Below, one piece after another: positions 47,839 through 59,078 of a stretch of DNA of 64,000 bases (the first letter of the stretch is position 1; each line of letters opens with the position of its first letter). Origin of the DNA: Hsuehochloa calcarea. Its lineage: Eukaryota > Streptophyta > Magnoliopsida > Poales > Poaceae. The notes under the pieces were generated by a model. It ran no database searches. It was not told where the DNA came from and saw only the letters and a list, made by a program, of their open reading frames with translations. The position numbers and the translations under genes are program-made. The stretch covers positions 33,285,232 to 33,349,231 of the forward strand of contig CM070599.1 in the NCBI GenBank assembly GCA_036346395.1, in the 5' to 3' direction.

Positions 47839-48422
47839 ATATCGACTGTAGGACGTAACCTTTAGCTAGATTGGTCGTCTTAGTCAAAGATTCAAAATAT
47901 ATTTTCTAAATCAAACCAAGCAATTAACTTGACTAGATATTCTTCTCTCATCTTATTCTGTTCTTTCTTATCTTATTCTATTCTTATCTTATCATCTTAC
48001 CCTCTTATATCATTCTTGAACTCTTTCATCTTATCTTTTCTGGAACTTGGTTTTCAAATTTAAATTGACTCCCTCATCTCTGGATTATCCCTAGGATCGA
48101 GCCCTTCAAGATCAAGCAATGGAAGTCTTGGAAGATCAAGATCCGCAGTCTGTTCCAAGTTGACCCTCCGTAAAGATTAGATTGGTAGCTGCCTCCCTAG
48201 TTTTAGAGTCGTTTGGTCTGCGTAATAGTGCTTTTGTGCTTAAGTGCCCCTTTTGGTTTGCTTCTTGATGGCTTTCCGGCTATCCGTTCGTTGGGTAAAA
48301 CCAATTTTTGTCCGCATTAGGTTGATCCATCTATCTCCCTTGCTTCTCACTCATCTCCGTGCTTTCCCTCGCATCTAAATTGCTTTCTTCTTCTCATCTA
48401 TTAAACCTGTGAAGCTTTGTCG
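47839..48422 (+). other. Leader of the Tekay element
   Basis: Non-coding T/C-rich sequence between the primer-binding site and the gag ATG at 48423. Confidence 0.6.
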
Positions 48423-49204
48423 CAGATGGTTCAGACCCGCAACTCCGCAAGCCAGGATGAGACTCCAAGCGCCAGTGCCCCGTCTTCCCAGGCCGCCAGT
48501 GCAGATCCGGGTTTGAGTCAGTTCATGGCGCACCGTGACGCACCGATGAGCTCTTTGATGCAGAACATGACTCAGATGATGAATCGCCAGAACTGCATCA
48601 CGCTTTGCCCTTCTCGCAATGATGAATCAGAACAGTCAAGCAGCTGCCACGCCCACCGCTTCCACCCCAGTGTTTCCTCAGTCCAGGTTGGCAGAGTTTT
48701 TGAGGACCCATCCGCCCACTTTCTCTAGCTCCTCCGAGCCATTGGGACGAGATGGTGGTTACGTTCCATGGAAAGAAGCTCGCTATCACCCGTTGTGATG
48801 ATCGCGAGAAGGTTCTCAGATGCCACTCACCGGCTTGAAGGTACCGCTGCAGAATGGTGGGAGAACTATTGTCTTGCCCATGGAAACCCCGAGAGTATCA
48901 CTTGGGCGAGTTTTGGAGCTTTCCGCCACTCCCATATCCCACGATGGAAAGGTGGAAATGAAGAAGAATGAGTTCCGTGAGTGCGGCAAGGCAACACGTC
49001 GGTGAGTGAATACCTCAATGATTCACTCGGCTATCCGCTATGCCCGCAGGACGTTGCCACGGATGATGCCCGCCGTAAGCGCTTCAAGAGAGGACTCAAC
49101 CCGGTTTGAAGGTGCAAGTCATTGGGAATGACTATTCAGATTTCCAGCACTTGGTGAACAAGGCCATGCTCATCGAGGAATCCCGCCGTGAACTGGAAGA
49201 ATCC
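48423..49204 (+). pseudogene. Tekay gag, truncated
   Basis: Starts MVQTRNSASQDETPS, a usual grass chromovirus gag start. It continues in shifting frames with FLRTHPPTFS-like sequence, GTAAEWWENY (about 48840), and SEYLNDS-like and KRFKRGLN-like segments, to [11 protein letters not shown] at about 49185-49215. The zinc knuckle and following protease are absent: sequence passes directly into RT. Confidence 0.82.
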
Positions 49205-50202
49205 TGCAAGAGAAAGGTTTTGTCCGACCAAGTTCTTCACCTTGGGGAGCCCCAGTGATCTTTGTTGCAAAGAAGGATGGTACCCAACGGATGTGTGTGG
49301 ATTACCGAGCTCTCAATGAGGTCACCATCAAGAACAAGTACCCTCTGCCCAGGATCGATGATCTGTTTGACCAGTTGAAAGGAGCCGGTGTGTTCTCCAA
49401 AATAGACTTGAGGTCAGGATACCACCAGTTGAAGATTCGTCCAGAAGACATCCCCAAGACAGCTTTCTCAACCCGGTATGGACTGTATGAGTTCACGGTC
49501 ATGTCTTTTGGATTGACCAATGCCCCTGCTTACTTTATGAACTTGATGAATAAAGTATTCATGGAGTATTTGGATAAGTTCGTCATTGTCTTCATTGACG
49601 ATATTTTGGTGTATTCCAAGAGTGAAGAAGAGCATGAAGAGCACCTCCGTTTGGTCCTGAATAAGCTTAGAGATCATCAACTCTATGCTAAATTCAGCAA
49701 GTGTGAGTTTTGGATGAAAGAAGTTACTTTCTTGGGACATGTCATGTCCGCAGAAGGAGTATCTGTTAACCCTAGCAAGGTCAAGGATGTGCTTAATTGG
49801 GAGTCACCCAAGTCAGTGCCTCAGGTCAGAAGTTTTCTCGGAATGGCAGGATACTATCGCCGATTCATAGAAGGATTCTCCAAGATAGCAAGACCCCTCA
49901 CTCAGCTGTTGAAGAAAGAAAAGAAATTTGCTTGGACAACAGATTGTGAGCAAAGTTTTCAAGAGTTGAAGAAGCGTTTGACCTCAGCTCCGGTGTTGAT
50001 TTTGCCAGATGTCCGGAAGGATTTTGAGATTTTCTGTGATGCATCCCGGCAAGGACTTGGTTGTGTCCTGATGCAAGAAAGGAAGGTAGTAGCCTATGCT
50101 TCCCGTCAGTTGAGGCCTCATGAAGTGAATTACCCCACTCATGACTTGGAGTTAGTCAGTAGTGCATGCTTTAAAGATATGGCGTCATTACCTTATTGGT
50201 AA
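49205..50202 (+). pseudogene. Tekay reverse transcriptase and RNase H start
   Basis: After [15 protein letters not shown] the frame [20 protein letters not shown] runs open for 315 codons. RT landmarks are LDQLKG-like, [37 protein letters not shown] (catalytic FIDD near 49595) and [15 protein letters not shown]. RNase H begins [16 protein letters not shown] and [12 protein letters not shown]. The frame ends at 50202 after a shift near the ALKIWRHYL segment. The first RT residues are missing through the internal deletion. Confidence 0.92.
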
Positions 50203-51250
50203 TCGTTGTGAAGTCTACACGGACCATAAGAGCTTGAAGTACATTTTCACTCAGGCTGATCTTAATATGAGGCAAAGAAGGTGGTTAGAGTTAATAAAGG
50301 ATTATGATATTGGAATCCATTACCACCCAGGCAAAGCTAATGTTGTGGCAGATGCCTTGAGCAGAAAAGTCTATTGCAATACCCTGTCAATCAAGGAAAA
50401 TCAGCCAGCCCTTCGTGAAGAGTTCCTGAAGCTCAAGTTAGAGTTGGTTGAAGAAGGTTATCTAGCTGCCCTAGAAATTCAACCCACTTTGCGGAATCAG
50501 ATCAAGGAAGCTCAAGTTGAAGATGCCAATATTAAGGAAATCAAGAGCAACATGAAGAAGGGTAAAGCCCTGAGATTTTCAGAAGATGAGCAAGGCACCA
50601 TTTGGTTTGACAGTTTAATCGTGTTCCAGATCGTAAAGAGCTTAAGCAGCTGATACTCAAGGAAGCCCATGAAACTTTGTATTCCATTCACCCTGGAAGC
50701 ACAAAGATGTACCAAGACCTTAAAGAAATGTATTGGTGGTCTAGCATGAAGCGTGAGATTGCCGAGTTTGTGGCTCAATGTGATGTCTGTCAGCGAGTTA
50801 AAGCCGAGCATCAAAGACCTGCTGGACTCTTGCAACCCTTGAGAGTGCCCGAATGGAAGTGGGAAGAAATTGGCATGGATTTTATCACGGGTTTGCCAAG
50901 GACAAGGTCGATATGACTCTATCAGGTAATTGTGGATCGCCTAACCAAAGTTGCTCACTTTCTCCCAACCAAGACTACTTACTCGTGATAGATCGCGAGA
51001 ATTGTACATGGCAAAGATAGTGTGCCAAAGATGGAGTGCCAAGAAGATCGTGTCGATCGAGGATCCCGATTCACCTCAAGATTTTGGCGAAGTTGCACGT
51101 TGTTTTGGGTACTAATCTAAATTTCAAGATGACTTATCATCCCAGACGGATGGATGCATGTAAAGAGTAAATCAAATCCTAGAAGATATGTTAAGGGCTT
51201 GTGCCTTAGCAAATCGAACACGATTGGGATCAAATGCTACCTTATGCGAG
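50162..51250 (+). pseudogene. Tekay RNase H end and integrase
   Basis: [20 protein letters not shown] and [18 protein letters not shown] continue RNase H in another frame. The integrase zinc finger follows (HETLYSIHPGSTKMYQDLKE and AQCDVCQRVKAEHQRPAG, an H-H-C-C pattern, 50665-50820), then core sequence IGMDFITGLPRT and VDRLTKVAHFLPTKTTYS (about 50935-50985). From there to 51250 the core is heavily frame-broken. Confidence 0.88.
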
Positions 51251-51486
51251 TTTTCCTATAACAACAAGTTACAGTCAAGCCTTCAGATGTCTCCATTTGA
51301 AGCTCTTTATGGAAGAAAATGCGAACCCCTTGTATTGGAATGAAGTAGGTGAAAGACAAGTGTTTGGGCAGATATTTTGGAAAAAGCCAAGAGCAAGTCC
51401 GATCAATCGAGAAAGGTCAAAACAAAGATGCATCAGTAAGAGTTATGCCGATAACCGTCGCCGAGATCTAGCTTTTGCACTGGTGA

Positions 51487-51918
51487 TCATGTGTACTCAA
51501 GGTGTCGCCTAAAGGGATGCGCTGCTTTGAGTAAGTGGAAAGCTTGCACCAAGGTACATCGGACCTTTCCAGCTTCTAGTCCAAGAGGAGAAGTCGCTAC
51601 AGCTTGGAGCTTCCCACTCACCGCGGATGTGCACAATGTCTTCCACGTGTCGCGGTGAAGAAGTGTTTGCGTGTGTTCAAGAGCAGATGCGGTGGAAGCA
51701 ATTGCCCGCAAGAAGACCTCACCTACAAGGAGCATCCCATCAAGATCTTGGAAGTAGCAGAGCGAGTGACAAGAAGTAAGATCATCCGTTTTGCAAGGTC
51801 CAAGTGGAGCAACCACACCAAGAAGAAGCCACTTGGGAACGAAGATAACTTGAAGGCCGAGTTTCCCACCTATTCTCTAGTCACCAATCTCGGGTCGAGA
51901 TTCCCTTTAAGAGGGTAG
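51487..51918 (+). pseudogene. Tekay integrase C-terminus with chromodomain
   Basis: The C-terminal frame contains DLTYKEHPIKILEVAERVTR, SKIIRFARSKWSNHT and DNLKAEFPTYS (about 51715-51880). This is the chromodomain of the Tekay/Del group, thought to guide insertion into heterochromatin (family knowledge). It ends TAG 51916-51918, close to the 3' LTR. Confidence 0.85.
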
Positions 51919-51921
51919 GTT

Positions 51922-53048
51922 TGTAACGTCCGCTTTTGAGTTTTTGAAAATTTTAAAAGAAAGCCATTTGTTTCTTTTTGCCCAAAGCTTAATTTTGAAA
52001 TTTCAGAAAATCATTTGCAATTTAATATGAGTTAATCAAACTTCAATTAAATTAAAATTTGGTTTGATTGAGATTTCTGGAATTTAAAATCAAAATTATT
52101 ATTTTGAGAATTTTCTTGGATTTATTGGATTTTAGAAATTGATTTTTGTTTTATCCGAAATGGAAAAATTATTTTATTTGTAAAAGAAAAAGACAATTTA
52201 AAGTTAAAAGTATTTTTATTAAGTCTGGAATAATTCAAGGAATTTCTGTGAATTTTTCTAGAATTTTTGGAGTCTATTTGCTATTTTCTAAATTGCCTTT
52301 TGATTTATTTGAATTTCTGAAATGAAAAAGGTATTTTAAATCTTTTCTCTGTTCTTGGGCCGAATCTCTCCCGGCCCAATCACTGTTTTCCCGCGCCGGC
52401 CCGCTCCCGCTGTCCGCCTCAACTGGCCGCGCTCTCCCCATCACCTCGGCATTGGATCTTCATCCGCGCCCTCGCGTCCACGTCGCCGCGGCCCGCCTCG
52501 CCGTTCTGGCCGTTGATCGCGATCCGACGCCATCGCGTCGCCGCGCCTCCGACTTCCACCGTCCGATCGGAATCGGACGGCGCCCGATTCATCTCCTCCT
52601 CGCGCCTTTGACTCCCACCGTCCGACGGAATCGGACGGCCTGCTCACCGCGCCTCGCGCTCCGCACCGTCCGTCGGAATCGGACGGCTCTGCTCATCGTC
52701 CCCCGACGCCGCCGCTCTCTCTCTCCCACGCCGCGATTCAAGGCCGCGAATCTCGCGCCGTCTGCCGCCACGCCACGCGCCTCCGCCGCCGCCGCCACGC
52801 GTGCGTCTCGCCTCGCCTCCGCCGCGCCGCGCCACTCACGCCTCCGTCCCGCCGCGAAGTTCTTTAAATCCGCCGCGCCCGGTCGCCTCTCTCTCTCTCT
52901 TCTCTCTCTCTCTCGCTTTCGGTGCGTTTTCCGCCGCCGACGCCATCGTTTTCCCCGCCTCGGCCGCCTCCTGCGTCGCTGTTTCTCCCAGAGCGCCACC
53001 GCTTTCTCCGCACCGGCGCCACCGTTTTCCCCTCCGGCCGCACGCCGC

Positions 53049-53085
<37 letters not shown>

Positions 53086-54958
53086 ACCAGGCCCGAGCCC
53101 ACGGGTTACCCACGTGGCGCCACGTCGGCGCCAGGCTGCGTTCGCCGCGTGGCGCCACGTGCGCAAGACGTACGCGCTAGCGGCACGACGATTTCTTCGG
53201 TTTTTCGGTTTGAAAATAATCCAAAATCCGAAAAACCCTAATTTCATCATTTTATGTGATTTAAAACTTCTTTTGGCTATAACTTTCACATCCGAACTCG
53301 ATTTGGGTGATCCAAATTTCTAAATTTATATAAATTCATCCTCTTCATTTGGTACTGGTTTTGTAATTTTTGGAGTTCATTTGGTGCTGTTTTATTTATT
53401 TGTTGCTATTCTCGCGACGTAGATTCCTGCTTTGGAAGATTTCTTCGACCGACGATCAAGACCCTCTCCTCACAACGAAGGCAAGTCGAGGCCTTTGACC
53501 ATGTTGAACCCATTTTACAAATGTATATTGTATTAAATTATCATGCATGGCTAGTTTTATTAAAAATGGTTTTGGGAGTAGATAATTACCAAATTGCCAT
53601 TATGCCTCCTTGATAAATTGAAAATGAAATGTCTCCTTGAATGACATATATCCTTGGACACCTTAGGATGGTTAATTCTAGTTGGGCATAATTGTATTGC
53701 CAACTTGGGTGCGTATTATTGCTTAGACATGCTCTAGTTACTCATGAGACTTTCGATCACATGTTCAATGATTATTGAAATTTGACTAATGGAACTATGG
53801 AATTGTGGTGTGAGGCCACTTTTATTAAAAGATGTTGTGCCATGGCAGGGATTGCCATTTGGTTGGGAATGAACAAAAATGATTTATGCTCGGGCTTGAG
53901 GTAGGGAGCTAGAGTGGGTGCGTAATGCACATTGGGTTGTGGTAGACTTGTGCGAGCGACCAACTAAGGACTTAACTTTGCAAGTCATTGATCCGGTCAC
54001 CTCGTGCAACCATAAGTCCGGTATGGGACTGACCGCCAATTAATTAGGAAAGTTTTGAGTCGGTTCTGTTGTGGTCATTTATTGGCGCAAGAGGGGCCGT
54101 GATGGCTAAACCTTAGCGCGTAACCGAGGCAAAATGGAACTTTGTAAAAGCCTTGTCACGTGTTTCAGACTACTCACCAAAGGAAGTGAGCGGTGGTATC
54201 GACGGATGCCAAACAAACTAGAGAATTCGTGTCTTGTGGGTAAAGTCGTATAACCTCTGCAGAGTGTCAAAATCTATTCGAATAGCCGTGTCCCTGCTAC
54301 GGACATGCCCGGTGATTTCGCGCAAGGGTAGTATTTTCAAAAATGTGGTTTGGTTCGATAGAAAGGTTTGGTTGAATGGTTGGGAAGTGAACGGGATGTT
54401 CACCGCTTGATTCAAAAGAACTTGGTTATCTATGTATTATTCTTTTAAAATCTCGCTTGCCATCTAATTATTGTATTTATCGTTAAACTTGCTTTACGCA
54501 AATTAACCATAAAGCCATCCTTGCTTAAGCCCGACATGAATACTAAGTGCATACATTTCTCTCGACTTGTCGAGTACTTTATGTACTCACCGCTTTATGC
54601 CCTTTGTTGATCATCCCAAAGCAGAAGAACCAGAATTGTTGAGTACTATGAAGAAGGCTACTTCAAGACTTCATGAACTAGGTCACGCCCACCACTCGAT
54701 TGCTCGTGGGCATGTCGATTGGGCTCCACGATTTTGAGATTTCCACGCGGATACTGCTGTGGTTAAGCCCTGTGTGGCGACTTTTGTAAGAACCTTGACC
54801 ATAAGGTCTTTCTTTGTTTTAATTAATATTACTTTGTCCGCTTCATTAGTTCGCTGTGGAATGGTTATGATTACATCATTGTTGCAACTGTGCAAGCTAG
54901 CTACTGATCATGGGACTAGCTTGGTATGCACAGAGGGTCTCGGGGTTGTGTGACACAC
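51922..54958 (+). repeat. 3' LTR of the Tekay element, 3037 bp
   Basis: Starts TGTAACGTCCGC, preceded by AAGAGGGTAGGTT. Ends ...GTTGTGTGACACAC, without the CCGGGGCGCCGACA end of the 5' copy. A CT run lies at about 53055-53084. Confidence 0.9.
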
Positions 54959-55425
54959 ATGGGTTGATGAGCTCCTACTATGGATTTATAGAGGAGATTT
55001 GGGAGCTTGACTACTTGCTTTTCAAGACCCCCCTATTTCGATGCCGTTGTGTCCGTCTCCCACATGTGAAGCTCGACAAGTACGATGTCACTACCATGGA
55101 TCTCGAATGTGTCGGATATTAAGATGAACCATCCGTACTCGCTAACCAAGTTGTTTAAGTCTTCTATGTAACCGACCAGGCAAATAAGAAGCGCCATGTA
55201 GTTCTTAATGGAAAAAGGAGGATTGTCGGAGTTGAGAATGTAGTGGACGAGGAAGAATACAATCAATTTAACGAGTTGCCTCCTTTCAAAAATGACATAA
55301 GGGTCAAGGAAGAACAATGTGACGAAACTAGCTACATATGCGTCGATCATCATGAAGGGCTAATTTTGAGAGGAAATAAGCAAAGTGGAATGATGAATGA
55401 AATGTTTATGTATCATATGTTCTAA
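54959..55425 (+). pseudogene. TNP2-type transposase of CACTA A, piece 4 (C-terminal)
   Basis: SSYYGFIEEIWELDYLLFKT, PLFRCRCVRLPHVKLDKYD, YVTDQANKKRHVVLNGKRR, ENVVDEEEYNQFNELPPF and the end NEMFMYHMF, stop TAA 55423-55425. This is the conserved C-terminal part of TNP2 proteins. It follows directly from piece 3 once the Tekay element and the 17-bp near-repeat are discounted. Confidence 0.9.
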
Positions 55426-56359
55426 ATTTGCATTTATGTATATGAGAATGTATATTATCACAGATGGTTATTTATTGGAACTGTCTGTGATGTGTATTTA
55501 TCACAAATGATTCTACTTTAGAACTGTCTCTGATGTCCAACCATATTTATATTCGGACTCTAGGGTTTGCCTGCACCCCCACACAAATAATTAAGTTTCT
55601 CTAACTCCCCCTCGTCCCCCCGAGCCCGTCGCCGCCGTCCTCAATGCCGGCGCTCCTCTCCGAGCCCCCCCGCCTCCTCCCCAAGCACGAGCTGCCACCT
55701 CCCCGAACTCGGCACCCCTCCTCCTCCTTCCCAAGCTCGCCTCCTCTCCTTCCTAGAGCATGCTTTGCCTCCTCCTAGAACCCGGCGCACCTCCTCCCCC
55801 GAGCGCCTCCTCCTACAGCCCGGCACGCCTCCTCCCCCGAGTGCCTCTCAAGCACCACCATGGTAAGCCGGCCACCCCTACCCCCCTCTCCCGAGCGCCG
55901 CTTCCTCCCAATGGTATGCTACCTAGGCATGACGATATTTTCAGCTTCAATTTCTCAATCCACATGCAGAAATATGTGTAAATTCAATGAAAGATGAAGA
56001 GCTATTGTATTTGCATAGGACATGCAATTAACATTTAATTACTGATTGTACCATCAATTAACTTTATTGTAGAAGTGTACATTACTACCAAGCATGAATA
56101 TTTACTACAACTATGTCATTCATTTGAAAGACTACATGCCACAAATTACGCTTGGTATCATTTCTACGAATGACTTTACATTTTAAAGCAACTTTTATTA
56201 CCCTAACGGTCATTTCTACAAAGCATGCATATTTATTGCAACTATGTCTTTCATTTGAAATAGTTTCCTAGGATGTTGAATTGCTGAACATCGCATACTT
56301 ATATTTAAGGTATTCTATTTCAAGTATGTTCATGCGTGTTAGAACCTCTATTTCTTGTG
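55426..56359 (+). other. Middle non-coding region of CACTA A with GC-rich leader
   Basis: 55455-55540 holds three CACAGATGGTT / AACTGTCTGTGAT-type repeats. 55580-55920 is a C-rich leader probably belonging to the second gene. 55921-56359 is AT-rich and intron-like. Confidence 0.55.
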
Positions 56360-57092
56360 AAGATGTCATTTGCTCATTCTCCGTCATCGTCGCCTCATGC
56401 GTCTGATGCACTGTCCTTTAGAAAATCCAATCCGATAGAAGAGGAATATTGAAAAGGCCAGAGGGCCGATTTACCATCACAGATGTCGATACTTCTGGGA
56501 CTCCTCTCAATCCTCGCCGAGCAGTATTCGTATTTCGAAGAACGGTCGGAGTAGTTGTACGGGAACGGATCAAGATCACCAACGATTCGTGGAAGGAGTT
56601 GACCGAAGCTCAGAAAGATGTGCTAGTGACGGAAATTTTCCAATAGTTCGAGATCCCGGAAGAATACCTGGCCTCCGTGTGGTGGCACGCGTTGCTAGCG
56701 GTGTGCAAAGCGTGGAAGAACTTGAAGGGTACGCTTATCAAGCAATACGTGGAGAAGGATTTGATGCCCTTCCAGAAGTATATGTTCGTGGAACTGTACT
56801 GGCAAGACTTTGTGGTGACGAAGATGACAGATGATTTCAGAAGTGAAAGTGCGGCGCATAGGGCCCTCCAGACAAAATATGCACTCCTACAGACTCGGCG
56901 CCACTGGGTATGTGGGTAAAATCTCGCAATAGAGGAAGGAGGACGAGCATGCAATCTTGTGGAAGGCCTCCCCGCCATTTGCCAGGATCCCTAGTGAGCA
57001 TGTCCGAAACTGAATTGGCTAAGAGAGAGGTTATCTACCGTGTCTTCGGAGAGCAAATGTCTCAGCGCCTAGTAAGATATCAAACTATCTAG
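56360..57092 (+). pseudogene. Second gene of CACTA A (CACTA-associated protein), N-terminal part
   Basis: MSFAHSPSSSPHASDALSFR, then in another frame GRFTITDVDTSGTPLNPRRA, FRRTVGVVVRERIKITNDSW and FEIPEEYLASVWWHALLAVC, followed by WKNLKGTLIKQYVEK. This resembles the N-terminal region of the second, CACTA-associated proteins of grasses (GRY-IT-V...LVRE-IPI-W pattern). In-frame stops are at about 56644 and 56917. The C-terminal half, expected to hold a Ulp1-like domain as in CACTA B, is not present in A; CACTA B begins 41 bp downstream. Confidence 0.65.
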
Positions 57093-57132
57093 TTTGTAAT
57101 TACTCCATAACTTCATAGGATGTGAAATAACA

Positions 57133-57600
57133 CACTAGTACAAAACAGGCTATCCTGGACGCTTCATCACAGATGGTTCCTTTGGAACCATTTGTGTTGT
57201 ACTCATCACAGATGGTTTCTTACGTATCACAGACGGTTTGTAAATAGATCCGTCTGTGATAATTCACAGACGGTTCTTAATCATAACAGTATGTGAAAAT
57301 CGCATACATCACAGAAGGTTATTAAATAAAATCGTCTGTGCATTATCACAGACAATTCTCAACAATAACAATATGTGAGAGTGGAAACTTCACAGACGAC
57401 TCTCAACAATAATCGTCTGTGATAGGGGAAACTTCACAGACGGTTCTTAATAAGAACCGTCTGTGATATATTATTTATCACAAACGGTTGTTAACAAGAA
57501 CCGTCTATGATGTGTATTTATCACAAACGGTTTGTAATTGGAACCATTTGTGAAGTTTATCTCAGACGGTTTGTAATTGGAACCGTTTGTGATGTTTAAG
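57133..57600. repeat. Left arm of CACTA B
   Basis: About twenty variants of CACAGACGGTT and its complement in alternating orientation after the terminal inverted repeat. Confidence 0.9.
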
Positions 57601-57812
57601 CCTTTCGGTTCCCGCATGATGCGTCTCTTCATCTCGCATGCCGATGTTATGATGCGTCACTTCGTCTTGCGCACTAACTTTTCAATTCGTCTCAGTTTGT
57701 GATACATTTTAAAAGAATGATCATATCTTTCGCACCCTCCATCAACATCCAGTGGAGTTAAAAAACTCGATCACTATGATATTGAAAACTCACAGACCGT
57801 ACATCACGCGCC

Positions 57813-58739
57813 ATGGTGAGCACATGGAGCATGATGACGAGGACCAAGTCGAGGAGGTCGGCGATCAACGTCACTCTTCCTCACGATGTCGTCGTCAACA
57901 TCGTCGGCCTCGTGGCCGTGAGCTCTTCTCAGCCCATGGCTGACCTCTGCAGCCTATGAGCCACGTACTATACTATTTGTTATGTCAACCAATCCATGCA
58001 TGCATACATGTTAGCCTTTTAATTTTACTGGAGAAATATGTCACTAATCTGACTAGTAACAACGCCCTTAATTTGACCTTAATTTTAATTTTTCTCTTAC
58101 GGAGTAATTCCAATGTCTTGAATTGTGTATGTATATTGGAGTTGCAAGGCCATATACAAGGTGTCCAAGGAGCGCGTCGTGGGGAGGCGCGTGGCGCTGG
58201 AGCGGGAGGAGGCGATGAAGTGGGTGGGCAACAACCGCTACCTCGCCGTCGTCAACCACCTGGCTGGCGCTGGCAACCCAGAGGCCGGCTTCATCATAGG
58301 CCTTACGCTCGTCTTCACGTACCACGACATGTAGTGCGGCCTCGTGTTCCTTGAACGGGGGGCCGTCGCTGGCCACAAGGCCGCAGCCTACGTGCTCAGC
58401 CTCTTCCTCTACATGGCCGACGAGGCACGCGATATTTGGAAGTAATACATCCATCAGGTCGAGGGCAAGCCAGCGAACTGGTGTGAGATGACCAAGAGGA
58501 CCAACTGGAAGTGCAAGCGGTACCGAAGGCTCGCTACGGACGCGGTCTAGGCGACGTTGTGGAAGATGGTCGGGTCGTCGAGTCGGGTGTGGGCGCTGTC
58601 GAAGGATGACCACCGGTGCACGAGTACCGGCTGCAGCGTGACAGAAGGGTGGGAAGACTACATTGTCTTCTGCAGCGACGACTGTAGGATTAGGCATGAG
58701 TACGCTAAATTCTTTGCACAGGTGTTGAACTACTTGTAA
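57813..58739 (+). pseudogene. F-box gene captured by CACTA B, two exons
   Basis: Exon 1 (57813-57964) starts MVSTWSMMTRTKSRRSAIN and holds the F-box-like LPHDVVVNIVGLVAV. The intron 57965-58141 has GT/AG ends. Exon 2 (58142-58739) reads CKAIYKVSKERVVGRRVALE, MKWVGNNRYLAVVNHLAG, NPEAGFIIGLTLVF, and ends with a Cys-rich CTSTGC...VFCSDDCRIRHEYAKFF. This matches the grass F-box group annotated as At1g67623-like. F-box proteins recruit substrates to SCF ubiquitin ligases (family knowledge). There is no frameshift, but four in-frame stops (57957 TGA, 58332 TAG, 58443 TAA, 58548 TAG). The kept intron shows capture at the DNA level. Confidence 0.85.
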
Positions 58740-58844
58740 ATTTATAGTTTTTTAGTGATACTCCTGATGCTAGCAGCCGAAAAACAGAACATTTTTTAGA
58801 AATGGAAGGAACTATCATAAGCGATTTAGTGGGATAAATCGTAG

Positions 58845-58970
58845 TGATACGTATCACAGGCGGTTATAAACTACAATAGTCTATTATATGTATTTATCAC
58901 AGACGGTTTGTAAATGGAACCGTCTATGATGTTTATCACAGACAATTATTAACAAGAATCGTCTCTAATA
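58845..58970. repeat. Internal subterminal-type repeats of CACTA B
   Basis: CACAGGCGGTTA, CACAGACGGTTTG and AACCGTCTATGATG-type units sit between the F-box copy and the next gene. Confidence 0.8.
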
Positions 58971-59078
58971 ATCGTTTGTTTTCGGCTGTCGTCTACGCAA
59001 CATGAAGAGTATGAGACAGCAGCCAAGAGAACTTCATCAAGCCTGCAAGTTCAAGAAGTATGGCTGCGAGAAGATCAT

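Larger units (their letters stand above)
44761..54958 (+). mobile_element. Ty3/gypsy Tekay-lineage chromovirus, 10.2 kb
   Basis: Two ~3.05-kb LTRs (44761-47820, 51922-54958), an initiator-Met primer-binding site at 47826-47838, gag, then RT, RNase H, integrase and a chromodomain, and a purine-rich tract before the 3' LTR. Gag C-terminus, protease and the start of RT are deleted, so the internal region is only 4.1 kb. The 3' LTR lacks the last ~16 bp present in the 5' LTR. The flanks carry a 17-bp near-duplication rather than 5 bp. It splits the TNP2 gene of CACTA A. Confidence 0.92.

Noticed and set aside
52452..53180. Plus-strand open frame of 242 codons
   Set aside because: GC-rich LTR leader, compositional, not matched by the partner LTR.
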